Shown here: one piece after another, positions 18,128-25,983 of the stretch
Layout of the letters: each line of letters starts with the position of its first letter
Numbering within the stretch: the stretch's first letter is position 1
DNA from: CANJIV01 sp046330225
Lineage (GTDB): Bacteria > Actinomycetota > Thermoleophilia > Solirubrobacterales > Solirubrobacteraceae
Direction of reading: 5' to 3'
Assembly (NCBI GenBank): GCA_046330225.1
Contig: JAXLTD010000005.1
Location: 124,001-188,000, forward strand
Length of the DNA stretch: 64,000 bases
Position numbers and translations under genes: made by a program
The notes under the pieces: generated by a model
Databases searched by the model: none
Seen by the model: only the letters and a program-made list of their open reading frames with translations
Told to the model about the DNA's origin: nothing

Positions 18128-19593
18128 GTCGGCGCGGCTTCGAGCTGATCGAACTCGATGTGGGCGAGCTTGGAGAGGTGGTCGATCATGGCCTGGTCCT
18201 GGTAGACCTCGTAGAGATGCTGGCGGATGGTGGGGGGCGGCGTGGCGTTGGTGTTCTCGAAGAGGGCGACGCGGCTGGCGTGGCTGCTGCAGGTGAGGTC
18301 CCAGACGAAGTTGAAGAAGCGGTTCTTGCCGCGGGCGGTGATGTGGTGGCCGGGGAGGAACTCGTCCAGCAGGGGGCCGACGTCCTCGCGGTCCCAGTCG
18401 GCCTGGGTCATGCGGCTGACGAGGCCCTGGCCGCTGAGGTCGCGCAGGGTCTGGATGACCCGGGGGTACTGGACGATGGACTGCAGGCGGCCGGCGGTGA
18501 TGAGGGCCGGGTCGGGAACGAACACCCCGCTCTCGGTGTGCGATCCCCCGTGCTCGCCGGCGATCGTGAAGGCCTTCAGCGCGGCGGCGTAGGCCTGGAC
18601 GTCGGCGACGGCAGCCCGCACGGCGGGGATGCGCTCGGTGCCCAGGACGTTGACGATCATCTTGGCGGTGGCGGCGAAGATCTCGGCGCGCCGCGCCAGG
18701 CGGGCCAGGATGTGCCAGAGCGCGAGCGCCCCGACTTCCAGGTAGAGCTTGAGCGTCTCGGGATTGCGGAAGCTGAAGAGGTACTCGCGGGGCAGGAAGA
18801 CGTGGTCGAAAATCATGAACGTGTCGGGCTCCTCCCCCCGGTGGTTGAGGGGATGGTCCTCCGGGTTCCACTCGTGCTCCACGAAGGGCTCGCGGGAGAC
18901 GAGCGTGATGCCCTCGGAGTTGATCGGACAGACCGCCCACATGATCGAGTCCGCGTCGATGCCGGGGCTCAGGAGCGTGCCGATCGTGGTGATGTGGCTC
19001 TGGGCCGCGGCCGAGGCGACGGGCTTGGCCCCGTAGAGCACGATCCCGTCCTCGCGCTCCTCCACGCACCGCAGCCGCCCTGGGTTCTGCGCCGCGGGCG
19101 CCGAGCGGTCCGACTGTGCCTCGGTCACGAGGTCGGCGCTCGTGAGGTTGTGCCGGGTGGCGTGCTCGATGAACGCCTCGATCTTCGCGGCCGACCCGGG
19201 CTCGCGCTCCTCCAGCCGCATCTCCTCGGCGATGAAGCCCATCGTGAAGGTCGGGCCGTAGTCGGGCGGCCGGCCCCACATGCCGAGCGTCTGGTCGGTC
19301 GAGTAGTTCAGGAGGTTCCGGCGCGTCTGGTAGTCCGCCGCCGAGCGGGGCACGAGCCAGCCGGCGCTCACCCGGGCATTGAGATCGGGGTGCACGAACG
19401 TGGTGAGGTCCTGGGTCTCAGGCGCGAGCTGGGCGTCGAACCACTCAGCCCATCGGTCGACCGCCGGGGCGAACGCCGGATGCGTCGTGACGTCCTCGAC
19501 CTGCTGGCCGCCCGCCACGATGCGGCGCCCGTCGCGCAGGCTCTCCTTGTACTCGTCGCCAGACATCAGGAACTGCTCCACGGCGCTCACCAT
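18124..19593 (-). CDS. HpaB-family FADH2-dependent monooxygenase, large component
   Basis: The 489-residue product matches the 4-hydroxyphenylacetate 3-monooxygenase family, which hydroxylates phenols using reduced flavin supplied by a separate reductase. The N-terminal part includes RDGRRIVAGG and a GFIAEEMRLEE segment. The flavin-contact region SRNE-like motifs appear as AQSDRSAPAAQN and VREP/SREPFVEHEWN. The C-terminal four-helix bundle includes LTCSSHASRVALFEN, with the family GSHTESG motif (AGEHGGSHTESGVF). Length is normal. The partner reductase is encoded divergently at 19799. It starts the operon with SnoaL-like, acyl-CoA synthetase and EamA genes. Substrate could be a hydroxyphenyl acid or a related phenol. 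Confidence 0.88.
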   Translation of the reverse strand: MVSAVEQFLMSGDEYKESLRDGRRIVAGGQQVEDVTTHPAFAPAVDRWAEWFDAQLAPETQDLTTFVHPDLNARVSAGWLVPRSAADYQTRRNLLNYSTDQTLGMWGRPPDYGPTFTMGFIAEEMRLEEREPGSAAKIEAFIEHATRHNLTSADLVTEAQSDRSAPAAQNPGRLRCVEEREDGIVLYGAKPVASAAAQSHITTIGTLLSPGIDADSIMWAVCPINSEGITLVSREPFVEHEWNPEDHPLNHRGEEPDTFMIFDHVFLPREYLFSFRNPETLKLYLEVGALALWHILARLARRAEIFAATAKMIVNVLGTERIPAVRAAVADVQAYAAALKAFTIAGEHGGSHTESGVFVPDPALITAGRLQSIVQYPRVIQTLRDLSGQGLVSRMTQADWDREDVGPLLDEFLPGHHITARGKNRFFNFVWDLTCSSHASRVALFENTNATPPPTIRQHLYEVYQDQAMIDHLSKLAHIEFDQLEAAPT

Positions 19594-19701
19594 CCTCGGT
19601 CTCTGGATTGGCGCGACCTCGCGAGAGCGTCGCTGGCGGCTGTCTAGCAACGAGGGGCGCCGCTGCCTAGGGCGATAGGCCGTCGAGCCGTCCCCCGACC
19701 C

Positions 19702-19761
19702 GTCAAAAAGCACTGGCGACCGCTGGCGTTTGACAGCGTCGCCGCCTATATTCGGTGTCAA
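19702..19761. promoter_or_regulatory. Divergent control region with three TTGAC-type half-sites
   Basis: Between the HpaB gene (start 19593) and the reductase gene (start 19799) lie TTGACA (19730-19735) and its inverted copy TGTCAA (19756-19761), separated by 20 bases. A third GTCAA near 19702-19706 reads as TTGAC on the minus strand. TATATT (19747-19752) lies between the first two but is only 11 bases from TTGACA, so it is not a normal sigma-70 pair. The repeats may be an operator for the neighbouring two-component regulator; this is inference. Confidence 0.4.
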
Positions 19762-19798
19762 TGGACGTCCGAGAGCCGGGCGGGAAGGGAGGCTGTCG

Positions 19799-20422
19799 GT
19801 GGAACTGCACTTGGTGAGCGAGGAGTACTACGAGGAGTCCGCGGCTGAGGCGCTCGACGGCAGCACCATCTACGTGTTCGCCCGTCCGGCGATCGTGCCG
19901 GAGCCGGCGGAGCTCGCCGGGCCGCCGACCGTGTCGGCCAGCTTCCGCGAGACGATGCGGGCGCTGGCGTCGGGCGTGGTCCTGATCACGACGTACGTCG
20001 AAGGCCGGCCGTGGGGCGTCACGGTCACGTCCTGCTGCTCGCTGTCGGTCGACCCGCCGCGCATCCTGGTCTCGCTCATGCGCAACACGGCCACCTGCCA
20101 GGCGATCGAGGGCGGGGCGACCTTCGGGGTCGATCTGCTCGGGAACGCCCATAAGCGGCTGGCCCAGTTCGGCTCGGCTCGCGGCGCGGCGAAGTTCCTC
20201 GACGACCCGGCGGTGGTCGTCCAGGGGATCGGGACGGCGGCGCCGATGGTCGAAGGGGCGCTCTCGCACGTCGACTGCGAGCTCGACCAGATCTTCGACG
20301 GCGGCGACCACGCGATCATCCTCGGGCGCGTGACCGACGTCGTGTCGGCGCACCCGCGCTCGAGTGGCTCGCCGCTGCTCTACTTCGACGGCGGCTTCCA
20401 CCACCTCGGCAGCCCGCTGTAG
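19799..20422 (+). CDS. Flavin reductase (HpaC-like FMN-binding split-barrel) with N-terminal extension
   Basis: The 207-residue product ends with a flavin-reductase domain of about 160 residues. It starts at SFRETMRALASGVVLITT, continues with GVTVTSCCSLSVDPPRILVS, and ends with a strand PLLYFDGGFHHL. These are typical of reductases that supply FADH2 to HpaB-type oxygenases using NADH. The first ~45 residues are an acidic extension (HLVSEEYYEESAAEALDG) that I do not recognise. GTG at 19799 is chosen because AAGGGAGG lies 7 bases upstream; a longer frame from 19730 would overlap the promoter repeats. It is followed by a sensor kinase and response regulator after 22 bp. Confidence 0.85.
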   Translation: MELHLVSEEYYEESAAEALDGSTIYVFARPAIVPEPAELAGPPTVSASFRETMRALASGVVLITTYVEGRPWGVTVTSCCSLSVDPPRILVSLMRNTATCQAIEGGATFGVDLLGNAHKRLAQFGSARGAAKFLDDPAVVVQGIGTAAPMVEGALSHVDCELDQIFDGGDHAIILGRVTDVVSAHPRSSGSPLLYFDGGFHHLGSPL

Positions 20423-20444
20423 CGCGGGGGCCGGGGCCGACGGG

Positions 20445-21578
20445 ATGACCCTGCACGACGTTGCCCGCCGGGTGGCCGTGCGGCAGGACGCCGACTCGAT
20501 CCTGAAGGCGGCGGTGGACGGCGCCGGCGAGCTGCTCGGCACCGACGCCGCGTTCGCGGCGACGGCCCGGCGCGACCCGAACGTGTACGTGATGGGCGCG
20601 ACGCGCGGCACGACGACGCCCGCGTTCCAGGACATCGCGATCCCCCTCATGGCCGGCCTCGGGGGGCGGGTCGCCTCGCTGCGGCGGCCGATGGCGGTCC
20701 ACGACTACCTGACCGACGACAGCATTACGCGCGAGTTCGTCGACGTGGTGGTCCACCAGGAGGGCCTGCGCGGGATCGCCTGCGTTCCGGTTCCCACGGC
20801 GCTCGGCGTCGATTCGCTGCTCTACGTCGCCATCCGGTCCCCGGGGTTCCTGGGCGACCGCGCGCTCGACACGCTGGCCGCGATCGGGACGTTCGCCGGG
20901 ATCGCGATGGACCAGGCCCGGGGCAACGAGCGCCAGCGCGAGATCAACGTCCTGCGGGAGCGCCAGCGGCTCGCCACCGCCTTGCACAGCTCGGTCGCTC
21001 AGACGCTCTTCACGATCGGCGTGGAGGCCAAGCGCACGCGCGAGGCCGGCGATCCGGTCCGGCTTGCCGACGCCCTCACGTCGATCGAGACGCTGGCCTC
21101 GCAGGCCGGGGCCGAACTGCGCGACACCCTTCACCACATCAACGAGGTCCCGTCCCGGCTGCGGCTTGCGGTGGCGCTCGACGCCGAGGCGCGGGCGTTC
21201 GAGCAGCTCGGCGACGTGTCGATCCGCGTGGTCACCGCCGGGGAGTCGCGGCCGCTGCCCGAGGCGCACGAGACGCTCATCTGCGACACGGTGCACGAGG
21301 GGATTCGCAACGCCATCAAGCACGGCGGCGCCCACCTCGTCGTGGTGCACCTGGGCTACGGCGAGCGCGAGCTCAGCCTCACCGTGCAGAGCGACCAGCC
21401 CGTCGCCGCCGACGCGGATGCGGCGGCCTCGAGCGGGCGCGGCGGGCTCGCCCTGCTGCGCGGTCGCGCCGAGGCGCTGCGCGGGCACCTGGAGTTCGTC
21501 CTGGGCGAGGAAGGCGAGGCGATCGTGCGGCTGCAGCTGCCCTACCACTGCGGGACCGAGCCCGCGCGCGCCGCATGA
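20445..21578 (+). CDS. GAF-domain sensor histidine kinase (HisKA_3 type)
   Basis: The 377-residue cytoplasmic kinase has an N-terminal GAF-like sensor (residues ~10-165) with no membrane segment. The phosphoacceptor region RQRLATALHSSVAQTL contains the expected His near residue 183. The ATP-binding part has an N box HEGIRNAIKHGGA, but the usual DDGxG motif is replaced by SDQP, while the G box SGRGGLALLRGRAEAL is kept. ATP use may therefore be weak, though such changes occur in working kinases. The stop overlaps the response regulator start (ATGA). The partner reductase gene is directly upstream, so the pair may sense an aromatic or redox signal and control the HpaB operon (inference). Confidence 0.85.
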   Translation: MTLHDVARRVAVRQDADSILKAAVDGAGELLGTDAAFAATARRDPNVYVMGATRGTTTPAFQDIAIPLMAGLGGRVASLRRPMAVHDYLTDDSITREFVDVVVHQEGLRGIACVPVPTALGVDSLLYVAIRSPGFLGDRALDTLAAIGTFAGIAMDQARGNERQREINVLRERQRLATALHSSVAQTLFTIGVEAKRTREAGDPVRLADALTSIETLASQAGAELRDTLHHINEVPSRLRLAVALDAEARAFEQLGDVSIRVVTAGESRPLPEAHETLICDTVHEGIRNAIKHGGAHLVVVHLGYGERELSLTVQSDQPVAADADAAASSGRGGLALLRGRAEALRGHLEFVLGEEGEAIVRLQLPYHCGTEPARAA

Positions 21579-22198
21579 AGATCCTGGTCATCGACGATCA
21601 CCCGGTCGCGCGCCGCGGGCTGCAGGCCTTGGCGGAGCACGCGTTCTCCGACACCGTGGCCACGCAGGTTGCGACTGGCAAGGAGGCCCTGGCGCAGGCG
21701 ACCGCCGATCCGCCTGACCTCATCGTGCTCGACCTGCGCATGCCGGGCGAGAACGCGCCGTTCCTCTGCGCAGAGCTCCTGTCGCGCGCCCCGTCCGCCC
21801 GCCTGGTCGTGTTCACCGCCTACGGGAAACTCGAGGAGATCCGCGACTGCCTGGCCGCCGGGGCGCACGGCTGCATGCTCAAGGACGCGTCCGAGTCCAA
21901 CATCGAAAAGGCCCTCGTGACCATCATGGCCGGGGGCACGGTGATCGATCCGCGCATCGCCCGGGGCCTCGCGGTGGAGTACTCGCGCACGCTGCGGGGC
22001 GAGTCGGTTCAGCTCACGGCGCGCGAGCGCGAGGTGCTCAAGCTCCTCGCCGAGGGCCTGTCCAACCGGGCGATCGCCGACCGCCTTGTCCTGGCCGAGA
22101 GCACCGTGAAGGGCCACGTCGCCACGCTGCGCCAGAAGCTGCAGGCGACCTCGCGCCTGCACGCGGTCGTCCAGGCCGACCGCCACGGCCTGCTCTGA
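21575..22198 (+). CDS. NarL/FixJ-family response regulator
   Basis: The 207-residue protein has a receiver domain (ILVIDDHPVARRG, phosphoacceptor Asp in IVLDLRMPG near residue 53, Lys in CMLKDASES) and a C-terminal LuxR-type helix-turn-helix (LTAREREVLKLLAEGLSNR, then AIADRLVLAESTVKGHV). ATG at 21575 overlaps the kinase stop. It is the cognate regulator of the GAF kinase and the best candidate to bind the TTGAC repeats between the HpaB and reductase genes. Confidence 0.93.
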   Translation: MKILVIDDHPVARRGLQALAEHAFSDTVATQVATGKEALAQATADPPDLIVLDLRMPGENAPFLCAELLSRAPSARLVVFTAYGKLEEIRDCLAAGAHGCMLKDASESNIEKALVTIMAGGTVIDPRIARGLAVEYSRTLRGESVQLTAREREVLKLLAEGLSNRAIADRLVLAESTVKGHVATLRQKLQATSRLHAVVQADRHGLL

Positions 22199-22203
22199 GG
22201 CCC

Positions 22204-22221
22204 CGGCGCCGCGGGGCGCCG
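22204..22221. terminator. Hairpin between convergent genes
   Basis: CGGCGCC and GGCGCCG form a perfect 7-bp stem around a GCGG loop in the 28-bp gap between the convergent response-regulator and M20-peptidase genes. It has no T run, so it is a plausible but weak bidirectional terminator. Confidence 0.4.
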
Positions 22222-22226
22222 AGCCG

Positions 22227-23405
22227 CTAGCCGTCCGGGCTGAGGAACCGGTCGATGACCGACCCGTAGATGCGCGTGTAGCGCTCGAGCTCGTCGATGT
22301 CGACGTGCTCGTCGACGATGTGGCAGCCGGCGATCCCCCCGGGGCCGAAGGCCATCACGGTCGGGATGCCGGCGATGTTGGCCAGCCAGCCGCCGTCGGT
22401 GTAGGCGGGCATCGTGCGGATCTCCGGCGCGTGCCCGAACTCGGCGGCGAACGCCTCGCTGCAGACCGACACGATGCGGGCGTCGTTGGCGGTCTCGCCC
22501 GGCTCGCCCCAGCTGGTGATGTCGACGGTGAGCTGCTCGGCATCGATGCCGTGCGCCGCGGCGTGCGCTGCGATCTCGGCGGCCACGGTGTCGCGGTCCA
22601 TGCCCGGAACCGTGCGGATGTCCATGAGCGCCGAGCAGGTGTCCGGGATCACGTTGGCCTTGTGGCCGCCGTGGATCGTGGTGCCGGGCACGACGCTTGG
22701 GCCGCCGAACACCGCATGCGGGGTGTGGCTGAGCTGCAGCGAGCGCATCGTCACGAGGGCGTCGACCATGATCTGCACCGCGTTGATTCCGTCCTCGGGC
22801 TGGCTCGCGTGCGCGGAGCGCCCGTGCGCCGTGAGCTGCACGAAGCACAGCCCGCGATGCGCGGTGACGATGCCGCCGTCCCCGGGTTCCACAACGACGG
22901 CGCCGTCCCCGGCCACCAGGCCCTGGCGTGCGAGCACGCCGGTCCCGCGTCCGCCGCCCTGCTCCTCGTCGGCGACCGCCGTGATGACGAGCCGGCCGCG
23001 CAGGCCGGCGCCCGCCGCGACGGCGTCCTGGGCCGCCACGATTACGGCGGACACCGCGCCCTTCATGTCGAGCGACCCCCGCCCGTAGAGCTGACCGCCC
23101 TCGAGCTCGGCGCCCCATGGGTGGTGCGTCCACTCGCCCTCGCTGTCGCCGAGCGGCACGACGTCGAGATGGCCGTTGAACACGAGCGTGGGGCCGTCGT
23201 CGGAGAAGACGTGCTCGCCGATGACGTTCACGAAGCCCGGCGTCTCCTCCACGTACTGCACGGAGAAGCCGGCCCCGCTGAGCTCGCGGGCAACGACGTC
23301 GCAGGGCTCCTTCGTCATCCCGGGCGGGTTCACGCTCGGGATCTGGACGAGCTCCTGCGCGAGGGCGACGACCCGGTCGCGGACGGGTCCATTGGCGGCG
23401 CTCAT
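22227..23405 (-). CDS. M20-family metallopeptidase/deacylase (ArgE/DapE-like)
   Basis: The 392-residue product has the M20 layout: a zinc His in VFNGHLDVVPLGD (near residue 79), the bridging Asp in YGRGSLDMKGAV, and the catalytic Glu pair in AVADEEQGG. A dimerisation insert spans the middle third (TAHGRSAHASQPEDGINA), and the final ligand region is GCHIVDEHVDIDEL. Members remove acyl groups from amino acids (ArgE, DapE, aminoacylase) and the exact substrate is unclear. Start is ATG 23405. It lies 112 bp from the RidA gene on the same strand and is convergent to the response regulator. Confidence 0.9.
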   Translation of the reverse strand: MSAANGPVRDRVVALAQELVQIPSVNPPGMTKEPCDVVARELSGAGFSVQYVEETPGFVNVIGEHVFSDDGPTLVFNGHLDVVPLGDSEGEWTHHPWGAELEGGQLYGRGSLDMKGAVSAVIVAAQDAVAAGAGLRGRLVITAVADEEQGGGRGTGVLARQGLVAGDGAVVVEPGDGGIVTAHRGLCFVQLTAHGRSAHASQPEDGINAVQIMVDALVTMRSLQLSHTPHAVFGGPSVVPGTTIHGGHKANVIPDTCSALMDIRTVPGMDRDTVAAEIAAHAAAHGIDAEQLTVDITSWGEPGETANDARIVSVCSEAFAAEFGHAPEIRTMPAYTDGGWLANIAGIPTVMAFGPGGIAGCHIVDEHVDIDELERYTRIYGSVIDRFLSPDG

Positions 23406-23517
23406 GACGCACCGCCTGGGCTCGTGCCCTCGTCGCCAGGTATCGGGAACTGTTCCACGGGATCCTCGGCCTCGCTCGTGAGTCGGATCGGGTGCACCGG
23501 TCGGCCGGGGCAGGGAC

Positions 23518-23934
23518 CTAGTCGTCGATGACGGCGATGCCTTCGACCTCGATGAGCAGGTCGGGGTAGGCCAGGCCGGCGACGCGCACGGCGGTCCCGA
23601 CCGGGCCGGGCTCCTTGAGGAACTCCAGGCGGACCTTGGTCATCTTCTCCCAGAAGGCCGTCAGCTCCTCGTCGGGCCCGTCGAAGACGTAGTAGGTGTT
23701 GAACTTGACCAGGTCGCTCCACTGCGCCCCGGCGTCGCGCAACACCTTGCCGATGTTCTCAAACGTGTTGCGGGTCTGGACCTCGATGTCGCCCACGCCC
23801 ACCGCGTTGCCCTGCCGGTCCGCCGAAACCTGCCCGCCGACGAACACCAGGTTCCCGACCCGCCAGCCCTGCGAGAACGGGACCTCCATGCTCCAGTCCC
23901 ACTGGTGATCCTCGGGCATGATCCGCTGCTTCAT
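23518..23934 (-). CDS. ridA: RidA/YjgF-family protein
   Basis: The 138-residue product fits the RidA family, whose members hydrolyse reactive imine/enamine intermediates. The pattern includes NLVFVGGQVSADRQG near residue 27, FENIGKVLRDAGAQWSDLVK in the middle and VRVAGLAYPDLLIEVE at the end, where canonical RidA has the substrate-binding Arg (here an Arg in AVRVAG). It is somewhat longer at the N-terminus than E. coli RidA. It probably acts on an imine from nearby amine or aminoacyl metabolism, given the M20 and glutamine-synthetase-like neighbours (inference). Confidence 0.88.
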   Translation of the reverse strand: MKQRIMPEDHQWDWSMEVPFSQGWRVGNLVFVGGQVSADRQGNAVGVGDIEVQTRNTFENIGKVLRDAGAQWSDLVKFNTYYVFDGPDEELTAFWEKMTKVRLEFLKEPGPVGTAVRVAGLAYPDLLIEVEGIAVIDD

Positions 23935-24260
23935 CCCAGCCTCCCCGGCCGTGGTCGTGCGGTCGCAGCCGCCGGCGCGGCTGCGCCCGTGGCACCGTCT
24001 CGGGTCGCTTCTAGCAGCGACACCACGCCCCGCCCACTGCGCCGGCCGGAATACGCGCCATCAGGACGGGCGGCCGCCCCGCCGAAAGGACGGAGAACGC
24101 GGGGCGCCGCCGCAGGACGTTGACGGGGCCCGATTGGCCCTGATACGCCTGGCCTCCCGCGCACGCCATCCCCCTCCTCGGCTTGCGCGGGCGTTCTTCG
24201 ATCCGTCACAGTGGGACACGCGGTGCGCGGGCGGGGCCGGGCACCAGGGAGGCAGTGGAG
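23935..24260. other. Divergent intergenic region of 326 bp
   Basis: No convincing gene lies between ridA (minus) and the acyl-CoA synthetase (plus). The only clear signals are the candidate promoter/operator at 24120-24147 and a GGGAGG ribosome site at 24247-24252. The rest is GC-rich without obvious repeats. Confidence 0.6.
24120..24147 (+). promoter_or_regulatory. Candidate promoter with inverted repeat in the spacer
   Basis: TTGACG (24120-24125) and GATACG (24142-24147) are separated by 16 bases, a plausible sigma-70-type pair about 115 bp upstream of the acyl-CoA synthetase start. The spacer contains GGGCC-N5-GGCCC (24126-24140), an inverted repeat placed where a repressor could block polymerase. 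The -10 is a weak match, and the control protein is unknown. Confidence 0.4.
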
Positions 24261-25982
24261 ATGAGCAGGACCGGGCCCGAATCGACGCCAGCCACATCCG
24301 GCCCCCCCGGGCGCGACGCCCCGCCCCGGCTCACGGACTATGCGGCCGAGCGCCGGGCGTTCCGCCTCGACGTGCCGGAACGCTTCAACCCGGTGCTCGG
24401 GATCGTCGAGGCCTGGGCCCGTGACGCGCCGGACGACCTGGCCCTGCTCTCGCTCGACGCAGCCGGGGAGGTCGTCGGGCGCCAGACGATCGCCGACGTG
24501 GCCCGGGAGTCGCGGCGCGCGGCGCGCGCGCTCCTCGAGCTCGGCCTCGGGCCCGGCGATCCGGTGTTCATCATGCTCCCGCGCATCCCGGCCTGGTACC
24601 CGGCGATCCTCGGCGCCATCCGCATCGGCGCGATTCCGATGCCGGCGCCCAACATCCTCACGCCGCGCGACATCGCCTACCGGCTCGAGCGCGGCGAGGC
24701 CGTCGCCGCGGTGACCGACCGCGACGGTGCGGCGAAGGTCGACGCCATCGATCCGCGCCCGGCCGGCGTGCGGCATCGCCTCTGCGTGACCGGCGGGGGC
24801 TCGCCGCCGGAAGGCTGGGCGAGCTTCGAGCAGGTCCTCGACGACGCCGGGGACGGGGACACGCCGGCGGATCCGACCTCCCGCGAGGACCCGATGCTCC
24901 TCTACTTCACGAGCGGCACCGTGTCGTATCCGAAGATGGTCGTGCACACCGCCGCCTACGGGCTCGGACACCTCGGCACCGCCCGCTACTGGCACGACCT
25001 GCGGCCCGGCGACCTGCACTGGACCGTCACCGACACCGGCTGGGCGAAGGCGGCGTGGGGGAGCCTCTTCGGCCAGTGGAACGAGCGCGCCGCGATCGTC
25101 CAGGTCAACCTCGGCCGGCCCGACGCCGACGCCATCCTGTCGCTGCTGGCCCGCCACCGGATCACGTCGTTCTGCGCGCCGCCCACGCTGTACCGAATGC
25201 TCGTCCAGGCCGACGTGCGCGCTTACGACCTGTCGGGGCTGCGGCACTGCACGAGCGCCGGGGAGCCGCTGAACGCTGAGGTGCTGCGCGTGTGGTCGGA
25301 CGGCACCGGTCTCACCGTGTACGACGGCTACGGGCAGACCGAGACGACCTGCCTGGTCGCGAACTTCCGCGCGGTGCCGGTGCGGCCGGGATCGATGGGC
25401 AAGCCGGTGCCCGGCTACGACGTCGAGATCATGACCGCCGACGGCGTGCCCGCTGCGGCCGGCGAGGTCGGGGACGTCGCGGTGCGCGCCGAGCCCCGGC
25501 CGGTGGGCCTGTTCCGCGGCTACCACCGCGATCCCGCGGCCACCGCGGCCCGCTTCCGGGACGGGTGGTACTACACCGGCGACCGGGCGAGCCGCGACGA
25601 GGACGGCTACTTCTGGTTCGAGGGCCGCGACGACGACATCATCACCTCCTCGGCGTACCGGATCGGGCCCTTCGAGGTGGAGTCGGCGCTGATCGAGCAC
25701 CCCGCCGTCGTCGAGACCGGCGTGGTGGGCAAGCCGGACCCCCAGCGCACCGAGATCGTCTGCGCGTTCGTCATCCTCGCCGACGACTGCGCGCCGACGC
25801 CGCAGCTGGCCCGGGATCTCCAGGACCACACCAAGGAGCTCACGGCGCCGTACAAGTACCCGCGGGTCATCCACTTCGTGCGCGAGCTCCCCAAGACCGT
25901 GAGCGGCAAGATCCGCCGCACCGAGCTGCGCGAGTGGGCGCGCGACGGGGTCCCGGCGGGCTTGGAGCGCGACGAGGCCTAG
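24261..25982 (+). CDS. Medium-chain/aryl acyl-CoA synthetase (MACS-type)
   Basis: The 573-residue AMP-forming ligase resembles medium-chain and 2-aminobenzoate-type acyl-CoA synthetases. The opening PERFNPVLGIVEAWA is typical. The P-loop-like YFTSGTVSYPKMVVHT, the A5 motif YDGYGQTETT, the GDRASRDEDGYFWFEGRDDD core, and the C-terminal PKTVSGKIRRTELRE with catalytic lysine are all present. ATG at 24261 follows GGGAGG by 8 bases. It is convergent with the metallo-hydrolase gene, with one base between the stop codons. It could activate an aromatic or medium-chain acid of the same pathway as the glutamine-synthetase-like operon (inference). Confidence 0.9.
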   Translation: MSRTGPESTPATSGPPGRDAPPRLTDYAAERRAFRLDVPERFNPVLGIVEAWARDAPDDLALLSLDAAGEVVGRQTIADVARESRRAARALLELGLGPGDPVFIMLPRIPAWYPAILGAIRIGAIPMPAPNILTPRDIAYRLERGEAVAAVTDRDGAAKVDAIDPRPAGVRHRLCVTGGGSPPEGWASFEQVLDDAGDGDTPADPTSREDPMLLYFTSGTVSYPKMVVHTAAYGLGHLGTARYWHDLRPGDLHWTVTDTGWAKAAWGSLFGQWNERAAIVQVNLGRPDADAILSLLARHRITSFCAPPTLYRMLVQADVRAYDLSGLRHCTSAGEPLNAEVLRVWSDGTGLTVYDGYGQTETTCLVANFRAVPVRPGSMGKPVPGYDVEIMTADGVPAAAGEVGDVAVRAEPRPVGLFRGYHRDPAATAARFRDGWYYTGDRASRDEDGYFWFEGRDDDIITSSAYRIGPFEVESALIEHPAVVETGVVGKPDPQRTEIVCAFVILADDCAPTPQLARDLQDHTKELTAPYKYPRVIHFVRELPKTVSGKIRRTELREWARDGVPAGLERDEA

Positions 25983-25983
25983 T

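Noticed and set aside
19730..19798. Upstream extension of the flavin reductase frame
   Set aside because: It would place coding sequence over the TTGACA/TGTCAA repeats, and GTG 19799 has a much better ribosome site.
23931..25874. Minus-strand frame of 647 codons across the acyl-CoA synthetase
   Set aside because: The plus strand encodes a clear ligase with all core motifs. The minus product has no recognisable domain.
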